IMG/VR virus record: IMGVR_UViG_3300006805_000105
Coordinates: 1 to 30,671 of that record
Source: a virus
Direction: 5' to 3' (one strand)
Length of the DNA stretch: 30,671 bases
Shown piece after piece: positions 5,656 through 14,485 of the stretch (positions are counted from its first letter, which is position 1; the number at the start of each line of letters is the position of its first letter). The position numbers and the translations under genes were made by a program. The notes under the pieces are model-generated. The model saw nothing but the letters and a program-made list of their open reading frames with translations, was not told where the DNA came from and ran no database searches.

Positions 5656-7075
5656 GTACGAGGACGCGGTCCGAGAGAAGTGGTATCGAAACGACTTAGA
5701 TTTTAAGCTCCACGCTGCACAGAAGGTTCTACAAGAGACCTTCAATGAGGCTCGCGGGCAGCTTTTTGTCGCTAACTGCTCAAGGCAGTGGGGAAAATCT
5801 TACTGGGCTGTTAAGATCGCAATTGAGACGGCGCTTAAAAACCCCAAGGCGCAAATCCGTTATGGCGCGGCCTTTCAAACGGACCTTGAAGAATTCATCA
5901 TTCCGGCTTTTGAGAAAATCCTAGAAGATTGCCCTCAGGAGCTAAAACCAAAATACAATGCACAGAAGTCGGCGTTTCTTTTTCGAAACGGCTCAAGAAT
6001 TAAACTCGTTGGTCTTGATAAGCGTCCAAACGGTCTGCGTGGTAACACTCTTGACCTGATCATCATCGATGAGTGTGGCTTCGTAGGAAATCTCGATTAC
6101 ATTTATAAATCGATCATTGTTCCTGCGACACTTCACAGGCCTAATTGCAGAATTATTCTCATCTCCACTCCCCCTTCGACGCCAGCGCATCCTTTCGTCG
6201 AGTATGTGCAAAAAGCCGAGATTGAGGGCAGTTATGTTGTGCTTGATATTTACTCAAACCCTCTGATTAGCGAGGGCGACATTGAGCGCATGGCAAAGGA
6301 GTTGGGAGGCAAAGAATCAACCGCCTTTCAGCGCGAATGTCTTTGCAGGTTTGTGGTCGAGGGGGATTTAGCGATCATTCGCGAGTGGGATGATAAGTAC
6401 ATTGAGGAAGTCCAGCGCGATGAGTATTTCGGTTACTACGATCTTTATACATCGATGGACATGGGGCGAATTGATTTCACGGCGCTAATCTTTGGCCACT
6501 ACAATATCAGGCGCGCAGCCCTCGTCATTGAAGATGAACTCACGCTCCATGGCCCAACGTGGACGACGGTCACGCTAAAGGATGCCATTTTACAAAAAGA
6601 GCGGGAGCTGTGGTTTGACGAAAAGGCCAAAGAGGCTAAGAAGGTTTTTCGGCGCATAGCGGATAACAACAACCCGCATCTGATTTTGGATCTTGCAAGC
6701 ATTCACAACCTGTCTTTTATCGAAACCACGAAAGAGTCGCTTGAGGCCATGGTTAACGAAGTGCGTTTCATGGTCGCCGATGGGCGCATCATCGTGCATC
6801 CGCGGTGTAAGCTTTTAATAGGCTGTCTGAAGTACGGAATCTGGGATGAAAAGCGGCGCGAATTTGCAAGATCAAAGGTCTATGGGCATTTTGATCATTT
6901 GGCTGCCCTGATTTATTTGGTGCGGAACCTTGCTAAAGACAAAAAAATCCCGGCCATACACGGCCACGACAATGCGCGCTCTTGGGTGAAGCACGTCAAA
7001 GAAGAAAACATTTCGCCTAACGCGAGGCTTTTGGGAAAAACGCTTTTAACAAAAAAACAGCCATTTAAGGGATAG
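5642..7075 (+). CDS. Terminase large subunit (packaging ATPase and nuclease)
   Basis: The 477-residue motor shows Walker A as Cys46-Ser-Arg-Gln-Trp-Gly-Lys52-Ser53 and Walker B as Leu-Ile-Ile-Ile-Asp143-Glu144. The coupling motif is Ile-Ser175-Thr176-Pro-Pro. The RNase H-like nuclease follows, with Asp273 (Ser-Met-Asp-Met-Gly), Asp350 (Leu-Ile-Leu-Asp-Leu) and Asp418 (His-Phe-Asp-His) as likely metal ligands. It acts at the portal vertex to pump DNA into the prohead and cut the concatemer. Length is normal for the family. The Walker A differs slightly from the usual G-x4-GK[ST] form, as in many terminases. Late element B follows its stop. Confidence 0.93.
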   Translation: MGAIKYEDAVREKWYRNDLDFKLHAAQKVLQETFNEARGQLFVANCSRQWGKSYWAVKIAIETALKNPKAQIRYGAAFQTDLEEFIIPAFEKILEDCPQELKPKYNAQKSAFLFRNGSRIKLVGLDKRPNGLRGNTLDLIIIDECGFVGNLDYIYKSIIVPATLHRPNCRIILISTPPSTPAHPFVEYVQKAEIEGSYVVLDIYSNPLISEGDIERMAKELGGKESTAFQRECLCRFVVEGDLAIIREWDDKYIEEVQRDEYFGYYDLYTSMDMGRIDFTALIFGHYNIRRAALVIEDELTLHGPTWTTVTLKDAILQKERELWFDEKAKEAKKVFRRIADNNNPHLILDLASIHNLSFIETTKESLEAMVNEVRFMVADGRIIVHPRCKLLIGCLKYGIWDEKRREFARSKVYGHFDHLAALIYLVRNLAKDKKIPAIHGHDNARSWVKHVKEENISPNARLLGKTLLTKKQPFKG

Positions 7076-7077
7076 AA

Positions 7078-7089
7078 ATTTTGGCACTT
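7078..7089 (+). promoter_or_regulatory. Late-module element ATTTTGGCACTT, copy B
   Basis: This copy lies in the 33-nt gap between terminase and portal, 19 nt before ATG 7109. A GGGGG run follows, which also serves as the portal ribosome site. Confidence 0.5.
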
Positions 7090-7108
7090 CTCCTCTGTGG
7101 GGGAAGTC

Positions 7109-9088
7109 ATGTCAGAAAACAGCACAAAACCATATTGGGCCTCGGTACCATCGGATGAAATCGCAGACGAAATCTTAGACTGGGTCGATAAGTACTATAA
7201 ATATTTAACGCTCTCTGGGCGCTTGGACCTCTATCGGAGAAGCTGGGGTTACTACTATAAACCCATGCTCTTGGGCTCGCGCCTTAATCCTGCGGGCTCC
7301 ATCGGTGAACTCACGACAATCTCGGTCAATCACTATCGAAACCTTTTGCTCCACCTTGAAACCCTCACAACTCAGCAGCGCGCAGCGTTTGAGCCCGTGG
7401 CCGCGAACAACGACGAGAAGTCTCAGGCGCAGGTCGTTCTGGCGGGCGGTCTTTTGGACTACTACATGCGCGAAAAGAGGCTTGAGCGCCTCATTGTTCA
7501 AGCTGTTAAAGACGGGATGATTTTCGCTGAAGGCTTTGTTCACGCCGAGTGGGATGCGACGGGTGGGAAAGAGTACGGCCTTACTCCCACGGGGGCGCCC
7601 GCATATCAGGGCGACATGAAGTACACAAACTACAACCCATTAAACTGCATCCGCGACTATGAGCTCGAATCTCCCACGGCGGTTTGCTGGTACATCTTAA
7701 GAAGCTTTCAAAACAAATACGAACTTGCGGCGAAATACCCTGACCTCGCAAAAGACATTCTCGACGATTCAACCGATTTCACCGAATACTCTCGCTCGAC
7801 GACGCTCAACTTTCATGGCGATAAAGAAACAAGCAATATCGCCATTTATAAGCTCATCCATCAGCCGACGCCGGCGCTCCCCCAGGGAAGATTTACGATG
7901 TGTCTTGATAACGGCACGGTCCTTCAGGATGGCCCGCTTCCCTATAAGGAAAACCACGTTTATCGCCTGGCTCCGGACGAGCAAACGGGTAGCATTTTTG
8001 GTTACACGGTCGGGTTTGACCTCCTCCCGGTTCAAGAGGCCATTGACCTCGTTTATTCAACCGGGGTTACAAACTTTGCCACTTTTGGTGTCCAAAATAT
8101 TCAAATGCCAAAGGGCGCTGATCTTTCAGTGAGTCAGATTGCGGGCGGATTAAACGCTTTCGAGTATGACTATAAGCTTGGTGAAATTAAACCGCTTCAG
8201 CTTGTTTCAAATCCGCCTGATTTTTATCAGTTCACGCAAATGCTCGAGCATGTGGGGGAAATTCTCTCTGGTGTAAACTCTGTGGCGCGTGGAAACCCCG
8301 AGGCGTCGCTTAAATCGGGCGCCGCCCTGGCACTCGTGCAGTCGATGGCTGTTCAGTTTTCAATGGGTTTGCAGCGCTCCTATGCGCAGCTCGTTGAGGA
8401 CGTGGGTACCGGCACCATTAACATTTTAAAATCCTTTGCCACGGTTCCACGGGTCGCCGAAATCGTAGGGAAAGCCAACCGTCCACTCATGAAACAGTTC
8501 ACGGGCCAAGATCTAGACGGCATTAACCGCGTGTCAGTGAACATGGGTAACCCACTCACGGCCACACTCGCAGGACGCACGAATTTAGCGGAAAACCTTG
8601 CCGATCGTAACATGATTGAAAATCCGGATCAATATATCCAGGTCATGACGACCGGGCGTTTAGAGCCAGTGATCCAAGGAAAGCAGCAAGAGCTCATTTT
8701 GATTAAGGGCGAAAACGAAAAGCTTTCGGACGGAATCCCTCAGCGCGCACTTATCACCGATCAACACTCCCAGCACATTCTCGAGCACAAAATCGTGCTC
8801 GCAAATCCAGAAATTAGATCAAACCCAAATAGCCCTGTGCTCGCTGCAACATTGGCTCATATTCAGGAGCATATCAATTTCCTAAAGACAGCGGACCCGT
8901 CGCTTTTAGCGCTGATTCACCAGCAATCGATGGCGCCGCAAATGCCGCCGCCCCCGGGTGACGGGCAAGCGGCCATTCCGCCGGCCGGACCTCAACCGCC
9001 CGACGTGCAGGAGCCAAACATGCCGTCGCCGCCCGAGGGAACAGACCCACAATCAGCCGCAGTAATTGAAAACCAACAGCAAACGTAA
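7109..9088 (+). CDS. Portal (head-tail connector) protein
   Basis: The 659-residue protein is placed between terminase and scaffold, as expected for a portal. The N-terminal part (residues 15-110) is a helical region with many Tyr and Trp. The middle has a long helical core (Gly-Leu-Gln-Arg-Ser-Tyr-Ala-Gln-Leu-Val-Glu) and the C-terminal 60 residues are disordered and rich in Pro and Gln. Portals form the 12-mer ring through which DNA enters and leaves. ATG 7109 is preferred to the in-frame GTG at 7097 because GGGGGAAG lies just upstream. Length fits podovirus portals. Confidence 0.85.
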   Translation: MSENSTKPYWASVPSDEIADEILDWVDKYYKYLTLSGRLDLYRRSWGYYYKPMLLGSRLNPAGSIGELTTISVNHYRNLLLHLETLTTQQRAAFEPVAANNDEKSQAQVVLAGGLLDYYMREKRLERLIVQAVKDGMIFAEGFVHAEWDATGGKEYGLTPTGAPAYQGDMKYTNYNPLNCIRDYELESPTAVCWYILRSFQNKYELAAKYPDLAKDILDDSTDFTEYSRSTTLNFHGDKETSNIAIYKLIHQPTPALPQGRFTMCLDNGTVLQDGPLPYKENHVYRLAPDEQTGSIFGYTVGFDLLPVQEAIDLVYSTGVTNFATFGVQNIQMPKGADLSVSQIAGGLNAFEYDYKLGEIKPLQLVSNPPDFYQFTQMLEHVGEILSGVNSVARGNPEASLKSGAALALVQSMAVQFSMGLQRSYAQLVEDVGTGTINILKSFATVPRVAEIVGKANRPLMKQFTGQDLDGINRVSVNMGNPLTATLAGRTNLAENLADRNMIENPDQYIQVMTTGRLEPVIQGKQQELILIKGENEKLSDGIPQRALITDQHSQHILEHKIVLANPEIRSNPNSPVLAATLAHIQEHINFLKTADPSLLALIHQQSMAPQMPPPPGDGQAAIPPAGPQPPDVQEPNMPSPPEGTDPQSAAVIENQQQT

Positions 9089-9129
9089 ACAAACCATGAG
9101 GCCCATCAATTGACGGCCAAGGAGACACT

Positions 9130-10038
9130 ATGGAAGCACCTGGATCAGGAGCGCCTACGCAAGCGGCGCAAAGCCAACCAAACCAACCGGCGGACCCGAA
9201 AGCGCCACAAGGGCAAGCACCAGCGGGAGGCCCGGCCACGGCCGGAACGGTTAAAGAAGCCGCCCAAGCCGTAATGGAGAAATTCAAAATCAAGGTCGAC
9301 GGGCGAGAAGAAGAAGTCGACCTTGAGGAACTTAAGCGCGGCTATGGCCACCAAAAGGCCGCAAACAAAATCCTGCAAGAGGGGAAACAGGCGAGAAAAC
9401 AAGCCGAAATGTTCATCTCCATGCTCAAGGACCCGGACAAGGTCGAGGAGATTTTGGAAAAACTCGGCCACAAGCCGCGCGAGTTATTTGAGACAAGGCT
9501 TGCAAGCAAAATTAAGCGCGAAATTCTCGAGAAAGAGGACCCTCGAGCGATTGAGCTTGAGGATGCACGCGCAAAACTTAAGGCCTATGAGGACCTAGAG
9601 CGAAAGCAGAAAGAGGCTCAAGAGAAGCGCGCACTTGATGAAATGAAGGCTAAGTACGCCAAAGACTACAACGACCAATTTGTTGGCGCCTTAAAGGAAA
9701 CTGGGCTCCCGGCGACAAAAGAGTCGGTGAGCAAAATGGCTCAGTACATTTCGCGCGCAGCAAAGATAGGGTATGAGATTACCCCGCAAGAGGCCGCAAA
9801 AATGGTTCAAGAGGACATTCAGCAATACAAGATTGCCCTGCTTTCACAGGCGGACGGCGAAACGCTGCTCAATATGTTGGGTGACGAAATGGCCGAGAAA
9901 ATTCTCACTGCTCGAGGCTCGAGAGTGAAATCGCCAACGCTCCCCACGCCCCAAGAGCAGGGACAGCGGCGCGAGCGCAGAACCAACACGAATATTTCAG
10001 ACAAAGAACGCCGGCGCATGACTCGCGGATGGGGATAA
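9130..10038 (+). CDS. Capsid scaffolding protein
   Basis: The 302-residue product begins with a disordered Pro/Gln/Ala region (1-45). A small domain (residues 50-75: Lys-Ile-Lys-Val-Asp-Gly-Arg-Glu-Glu-Glu-Val-Asp) follows, which is common at the start of phage scaffolds, then long charged helices (75-235) and a very basic C-terminus (Arg/Lys-rich, about 255-302). Scaffold proteins organise capsid assembly and bind the coat by a basic C-terminal helix. The order portal-scaffold-coat supports the call. AAGGAG is 7 nt before ATG 9130. Confidence 0.85.
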   Translation: MEAPGSGAPTQAAQSQPNQPADPKAPQGQAPAGGPATAGTVKEAAQAVMEKFKIKVDGREEEVDLEELKRGYGHQKAANKILQEGKQARKQAEMFISMLKDPDKVEEILEKLGHKPRELFETRLASKIKREILEKEDPRAIELEDARAKLKAYEDLERKQKEAQEKRALDEMKAKYAKDYNDQFVGALKETGLPATKESVSKMAQYISRAAKIGYEITPQEAAKMVQEDIQQYKIALLSQADGETLLNMLGDEMAEKILTARGSRVKSPTLPTPQEQGQRRERRTNTNISDKERRRMTRGWG

Positions 10039-10063
10039 AAATAATTTTCAAAAGTCCTTAAAG

Positions 10064-10075
10064 ATTTTGGCACTT
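10064..10075 (+). promoter_or_regulatory. Late-module element ATTTTGGCACTT, copy C
   Basis: This copy lies in the 70-nt gap after the scaffold gene and before the 39-codon gene and the major capsid gene. GATTTTGGCACTTAG (15 bp) is identical to copy D. A TAGGGGG run follows 8 nt later. A dedicated promoter here would suit the high demand for capsid protein. Confidence 0.55.
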
Positions 10076-10108
10076 AGTGTTTGTAGGGGGATCTTTAGGG
10101 ACGCTTTC

Positions 10109-10228
10109 ATGCTATCCCGCGATCACCTTAAAGACTTTTGGGATTTGAGCCGCATTTGCCAAGCTCTCATCAATAAGAAGTCGCCACAGAAGAAACCAAT
10201 TTCAAAAACTTACTTTGAGTCGCTCTAA
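10109..10228 (+). CDS. Small basic protein between scaffold and capsid, 39 residues
   Basis: A clean frame from ATG 10109 to TAA 10226-10228 is preceded by AGGG at spacing 8. The product is basic, with Lys-Lys pairs at residues 23-24 and 28-29, an aromatic N-terminal half (Phe-Trp) and no membrane segment. It fills most of the space between scaffold and coat, downstream of late element C. It may be a minor head protein or only part of a leader; function unknown. Confidence 0.45.
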   Translation: MLSRDHLKDFWDLSRICQALINKKSPQKKPISKTYFESL

Positions 10229-10278
10229 GCCTCAAACAGGCCCGACTGCACTCAAAAAATCTTTAAGGAGATTTCTTT

Positions 10279-11577
10279 ATGTCACAAACGGGTGATTTAA
10301 ACTCAACCTATAAAATCGCATATCCCTCTGGCATCGTCGACGCACTTCCCAAGTATGGGAAAATCCGCGACCTCGTTGATTTCGTGCCGTCACAGTTGAT
10401 GAACGGTAAGCATTACGAACAGCCCGTAACGCTGACCCGCGAACAGGGCTTCACTTATTCTTTAGACACACAAACAGCCTACGCGCTCAACGACTCTATC
10501 GGTATGGAAATGCAGTCCGCTGTTGTTCCCGGCGCCGACATCGTTTTGAACTCGACTGTTGGTTACAACCAGGCCGCTCGCGCCTCTCACTCCGCCACAA
10601 GCTTTAAGAACGTCATGAGCTTGAAGTTTGAAAACATGATGGAATCTTCAGAGATGCGTCTTGAAATCGCCTATTTATATGGTCAAGACCATATCGCTCA
10701 GGCCGCAGCTCAACAGGTCGTAATTGCAAGCTCCATGCTCCCTATCGTCATCGACACAGACGAATGGGCGACTGGTATTTGGACTGGCTCCGAAAATGCC
10801 AACGTCGTTTTCGTTAAAGCCTCTGATAACACCGCCGTTGACTCTCTGCGCTCTTTCAAGGTTGCTAAAGTCGACGTTGACGCTCGCACAGTTTACTTCG
10901 CGGCCGGTACCGCTGGCACAGCTGGTACGCTGACCACGCTTGAGACTGCAATCGAAGCCTACGCTTGTAACATCCATTTCTATGGCTCTTGCTCCGGTTC
11001 CGACAGCTCTTTCGCTTATGCGGAAATGGCGGGCTTGAAGAAAATCCTCACCAACACGGGCTCCTTGTTCGGCATCGACGCCGGAACTTATGACTTGTGG
11101 AGAGGCAACTCTGTTACGGTTTCTGGTCAGCTTACAATGCAAAAAGTGTTGTCTGCTGTGGCAAAACCCGTTCAGCGCGGTCTTAACGAGAAAGTTTCTT
11201 GCCTCGTGAACCCAAGCACATGGGCTGATTTGGCTTCAAACTTGGCCGCATTGAGACGTTTTGACGGCTCCTATTCTAAGAAGAAAGCCGAAAACGGTTC
11301 TGAAGAACTTGAGTATTTCTCTCAGAACGGTTCAATCAAGATCATCTCTTACAACATCGTTAAGGAAGGCGATTGTTTCATCTTCCCAGAAGATAGAACT
11401 ATCCGCATCGGTGCTCGTGAGTTGGGCCTAAATGATCCGACTCGTCCTGAAGAAGAAATTTTCTTCACGATTCCTGGATACGCTGGCGTGGGCTTGAGAG
11501 CCTATACGAACCAAGCGATTTTCCTCGAGACACCGGCTCGCGGTGTGTACATCACCGGCATTACTAACTCGAACTAA
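10279..11577 (+). CDS. Major capsid protein
   Basis: The 432-residue protein lies directly after the scaffold gene and before a strong terminator, as major capsid genes often do. AAGGAG is 8-9 nt before ATG 10279. The N-terminal region (residues 20-110), a helical stretch at 112-140 (Phe-Glu-Asn-Met-Met-Glu-Ser-Ser-Glu) and an Ala/Gly-rich insertion (about 195-240) followed by beta regions are compatible with the HK97-type coat fold. The fold cannot be proven by eye. Its pyrimidine-rich codon choice differs a little from its neighbours, which would fit a highly expressed gene. Confidence 0.85.
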   Translation: MSQTGDLNSTYKIAYPSGIVDALPKYGKIRDLVDFVPSQLMNGKHYEQPVTLTREQGFTYSLDTQTAYALNDSIGMEMQSAVVPGADIVLNSTVGYNQAARASHSATSFKNVMSLKFENMMESSEMRLEIAYLYGQDHIAQAAAQQVVIASSMLPIVIDTDEWATGIWTGSENANVVFVKASDNTAVDSLRSFKVAKVDVDARTVYFAAGTAGTAGTLTTLETAIEAYACNIHFYGSCSGSDSSFAYAEMAGLKKILTNTGSLFGIDAGTYDLWRGNSVTVSGQLTMQKVLSAVAKPVQRGLNEKVSCLVNPSTWADLASNLAALRRFDGSYSKKKAENGSEELEYFSQNGSIKIISYNIVKEGDCFIFPEDRTIRIGARELGLNDPTRPEEEIFFTIPGYAGVGLRAYTNQAIFLETPARGVYITGITNSN

Positions 11578-11588
11578 TCAAACCTTTA

Positions 11589-11614
11589 AGGGCTCCTCCC
11601 CAGGGGCCCTTTTT
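11589..11614 (+). terminator. Rho-independent terminator after the capsid gene
   Basis: AGGGCTCCT (11589-11597), loop CCCC, AGGGGCCCT (11602-11610) form a 9-bp stem with one G-U pair, followed directly by TTTT. It should end or reduce transcription from the capsid gene into the fibre genes. Confidence 0.85.
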
Positions 11615-11633
11615 ACTTTAGAAAGGGTTAAAA

Positions 11634-12164
11634 ATGTCCTCACTTCAAAGAATTGTTCTTACCTATAACGGCACGGCCGATGACTTCAAATCCGAAAGCA
11701 ATCTCGCGATGGGCGGCCAGGACGCGCTAAATAACTTCATCGACTACTTGGGCGGCCTTCAAGGCGGAGCTCAATTGGGCGCGAAGCTTGATTTCAATGT
11801 GGGCGCGGTTAAGGCCTCAGGCACCATCACGGTGGCGACGGGTGGCTCAACCAACAATCAAACGATGACGATTTGTGGGGTTACACTCACCGCGAAAACA
11901 TCGAGCACAGCGAACAATGAATTCACAATTTCTGCGACTGCGGCAACGCAAGCGGCAAACATGGCGGCGGCGATTAATGCTTCAACCAACTTGGCTGGAA
12001 TTGTGACCGCGACAAGTGCACTGGGCGTTGTGACTGTAACAGCGGTTGTTCCGGGCAAGATCGGTAACGGTCTTGTTATGGCAAACGTCAACCTGTCCAA
12101 CGTGACGGCGGTCAGTTTTGCAAACGGCATAGACGGCACAGCGTACTCGATTGATCTTCGATAG
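11634..12164 (+). CDS. Capsid-adjacent beta-rich protein (decoration or fibre-like)
   Basis: The 176-residue product has a short helical N-terminus (residues 1-45). It then has a Thr/Ala/Val-rich region (60-170) with repeated Thr-Ile-Thr-Val and Val-Thr-Val-Thr strands typical of secreted or virion surface beta domains. A helix sits at about 100-120 (Ala-Thr-Gln-Ala-Ala-Asn-Met-Ala-Ala-Ala-Ile). Its place directly after the major capsid gene suggests a head decoration protein, but a fibre component is also possible. The terminator lies upstream, so it may depend on read-through. Confidence 0.6.
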   Translation: MSSLQRIVLTYNGTADDFKSESNLAMGGQDALNNFIDYLGGLQGGAQLGAKLDFNVGAVKASGTITVATGGSTNNQTMTICGVTLTAKTSSTANNEFTISATAATQAANMAAAINASTNLAGIVTATSALGVVTVTAVVPGKIGNGLVMANVNLSNVTAVSFANGIDGTAYSIDLR

Positions 12165-12187
12165 TTAATTTTTAGTCAGGGGAATTA

Positions 12188-14086
12188 ATGAGCGTTGATT
12201 TAACGATAAACGGGGTCACTTATCCGTTTCCCGAAACCGGCGACACTGATTGGGGTCCAGACGTTACAGACTGGGCCACGGCGGTCACAGGCGGCATGCT
12301 GCAAAAAGCGGGCGGCACGTTTCAGCTTTTAGCCGAAGTTGATTTCGGCACGGCCTACGGGATTAAGTCCCTCTATTACAAATCGCGCACGGCAAATCCC
12401 GCCTCGAGCGGGCAAATCCGCCTAGCTCAAGCCGACGTTATTAATTGGCGCAATAATGCCAATGGCGCGAATCTCTCTCTTGGGGTTTCAAGCGACACGC
12501 TTCAGTTTAACGGAAGCAACATTGCAACAGCAAGCGACCTCGCGAGCTACGTTCCCAAAAGCCTTTATTCAGCAAAAGGCGCCATTTTGGCGGCGTCTGG
12601 AACGTCAACACCCGCGACTCTTTCAGTGGGTACAAACGGGTTTGTTCTTACTGCTGACTCAGGAGAGGCCACCGGCATCAAATGGGCTGCTGCTGGGGCG
12701 GGCGACGTACTAGGCCCTGCAAGCTCTGTGAATAACGGCTTCGCTAGATTTGATGGCACCACTGGGAAGCTGTTGAAAGATGGCGGGACAACGCTTGTTA
12801 ACGCTGACATAGCAACAAACGCGGCAATCGCATTTTCAAAAATGGCCGCGCTCACCGCAAGCCGCGCTCTCGTGTCTGACGGCTCGGGTGTTGTTTCAGC
12901 CGCGACCACAACAGCCACAGAAATTGGCTATTTAAATGGCGTCACAAGTTCAATTCAAACACAGCTCGACGCAAAACAGCCGACAATCTCGGTCAGCGAC
13001 ACAAACTCAATCGACTCCACGCTCTCTTCAAACACAATTAGCTCGTCGCTTAAAATCTCGACAGGGGCCGCGTCTAACGGGTCTTACAATGCTCTTTTGA
13101 CAATTGAGTCAGATGGGCTGATGGCCCAAGTGCCTGCTTATGCAAACGCGCTTACAAATCTAAGCTTAGCGGTGACCTTTGGTGCTGGTGCGATGACAAT
13201 CGCTGTTAAAACGCTGGCTGGCAACAATCCAACATCTGCAAGCCCGGTCATTGTTCCAGTAAGAAGTAACACTGCCTCTTCAGGGGCCTTTGATTTGGTC
13301 GCCGTCACAAGCGCACTGAGTATTACGGTGCCGTCAGGGGCGACGCTTGGGTTGAATTCCGGCGGGGGGTTTGGCTCTGTTTATCTTTCTTTCATAAATA
13401 ACGCAGGCACAGGCGAGCTTTCTGTAAACTCTCAATGGCTGCAAGATGGAATTATTTCAACAAGCGCTATCGGTACTGGGTCTGATACCGCCGGGGATTA
13501 TTCGACAACATCACGCTCTAATGTTGGAAGCCGGATGATTGCGCGACTTGATTTCAATTCTGCGCCAAACGGAACATGGGCGTCGGTTGACAAGGTCTCG
13601 ATTGGAAACTGCGGAGACCTTCACTCGGCAACCAGCGTGGTTACGCTGCTTACGGCTACGTCTGGAACGAAAACGCCAGGAGCATCAAACAACTATCTTG
13701 CTATGAGCGGGAACTCCTTAATTTTGCAGCCGGGGTTTTGGAAGCTAAACGGTCAAATTGGGTTTGCAAGCTCAGGCGGCTCTGCGGGCTATGCCAGCTT
13801 TCAAGCTCTTTGGTCAGCGGCAAACGGCGGCGACAATGGAACGTTGCCTGCGTCCCTAACGACGACGACAGGCCTTACCGTGCTCTCACCATACGATAGT
13901 TCCGGTGGCTTTAACTCACCGTCCGCTTACTTAACGGCAACACTCAATGCGGGCACGCTGCAAATGCCAGAGGTAACTGTTTACGCCGATCGCACAGCGA
14001 CGGTCTATTTGGTTCCGAGGGCTGCAATGTCAACCCCTGCAAATGCAAGAGTGACTTGCGCGGCTTGGGCTCAACTTATTTCTTAA
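12188..14086 (+). CDS. Tail fibre protein
   Basis: The 632-residue product has a short N-terminal module (residues 1-70, with Gly-Val-Thr-Tyr-Pro-Phe-Pro-Glu and Asp-Trp-Gly-Pro-Asp-Val) that probably attaches to the virion. Ser/Thr/Ala/Gly-rich shaft repeats follow, such as Ser-Lys-Met-Ala-Ala-Leu-Thr-Ala-Ser-Arg-Ala-Leu-Val-Ser-Asp and Ile-Gln-Thr-Gln-Leu-Asp-Ala-Lys, which are typical of phage fibres. The C-terminal third (about 430-632) looks like a beta-sandwich receptor-binding domain. It would recognise the host surface. No enzyme motif is visible. The ribosome site is AGGGGAA before ATG 12188. Confidence 0.8.
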   Translation: MSVDLTINGVTYPFPETGDTDWGPDVTDWATAVTGGMLQKAGGTFQLLAEVDFGTAYGIKSLYYKSRTANPASSGQIRLAQADVINWRNNANGANLSLGVSSDTLQFNGSNIATASDLASYVPKSLYSAKGAILAASGTSTPATLSVGTNGFVLTADSGEATGIKWAAAGAGDVLGPASSVNNGFARFDGTTGKLLKDGGTTLVNADIATNAAIAFSKMAALTASRALVSDGSGVVSAATTTATEIGYLNGVTSSIQTQLDAKQPTISVSDTNSIDSTLSSNTISSSLKISTGAASNGSYNALLTIESDGLMAQVPAYANALTNLSLAVTFGAGAMTIAVKTLAGNNPTSASPVIVPVRSNTASSGAFDLVAVTSALSITVPSGATLGLNSGGGFGSVYLSFINNAGTGELSVNSQWLQDGIISTSAIGTGSDTAGDYSTTSRSNVGSRMIARLDFNSAPNGTWASVDKVSIGNCGDLHSATSVVTLLTATSGTKTPGASNNYLAMSGNSLILQPGFWKLNGQIGFASSGGSAGYASFQALWSAANGGDNGTLPASLTTTTGLTVLSPYDSSGGFNSPSAYLTATLNAGTLQMPEVTVYADRTATVYLVPRAAMSTPANARVTCAAWAQLIS

Positions 14087-14095
14087 AGGAGATTT

Positions 14096-14485
14096 ATGAT
14101 TAGCTACTCACAGAAAATTTTAATTGACGGCGAAATGACCGGAACTGACGAAAACACTTCAGATCCCCTTTGGGTTGGCACAGCGACGGTTTTTGGTATC
14201 CAAGCTTTGCGCGATGGCGATGCCGCTGGGTCAGTGAAGCTGCAAGCCTCTTGTTCACCAGCAAGACCAAATACTCTGGCGGGGAACCTGCCGTCAGTCG
14301 CCATTCCAGATGAAGAATGGGAAGACATTCCAGACTCTACTTTTTCAGTCGCAGCCACGGTCGGGTGGATTTGGAGTTACGATGGCGCAGGCTTTAACTG
14401 GGTAAGAGCAGTTTACACAAATGCAAGCGGCACCGGCACCATTAACGTCAGAGCGAACGTAAAATCAAACGAGGTCCTAGGGTAA
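14096..14485 (+). CDS. Small fibre-associated beta protein, 129 residues
   Basis: AAGGAG 7 nt upstream supports ATG 14096. The product is rich in Thr, Ala, Gly and aromatic residues in alternating patterns (Val-Gly-Trp-Ile-Trp-Ser-Tyr, Gly-Thr-Ile-Asn-Val-Arg), consistent with one beta-sandwich domain and no membrane segment. It lies between a fibre and a spike gene and overlaps the spike start by one base. A fibre accessory or base protein is likely from position only. Confidence 0.65.
   Translation: MISYSQKILIDGEMTGTDENTSDPLWVGTATVFGIQALRDGDAAGSVKLQASCSPARPNTLAGNLPSVAIPDEEWEDIPDSTFSVAATVGWIWSYDGAGFNWVRAVYTNASGTGTINVRANVKSNEVLG

Noticed and set aside
8874-9471. Overlapping minus-strand frames at the portal/scaffold junction
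   Set aside because: The portal and scaffold frames on the plus strand are well supported and have ribosome sites; the antisense frames have low-complexity Ala/Arg/Gly composition.
10675-11142. A 155-codon open frame on the minus strand
   Set aside because: It lies entirely inside the major capsid gene, antisense, with no ribosome site or promoter; it reflects codon bias of the capsid gene.
12565-12918. A 117-codon minus-strand frame
   Set aside because: It is antisense to the Ala/Thr-rich part of the tail fibre gene, whose codon use leaves the opposite strand open by chance.
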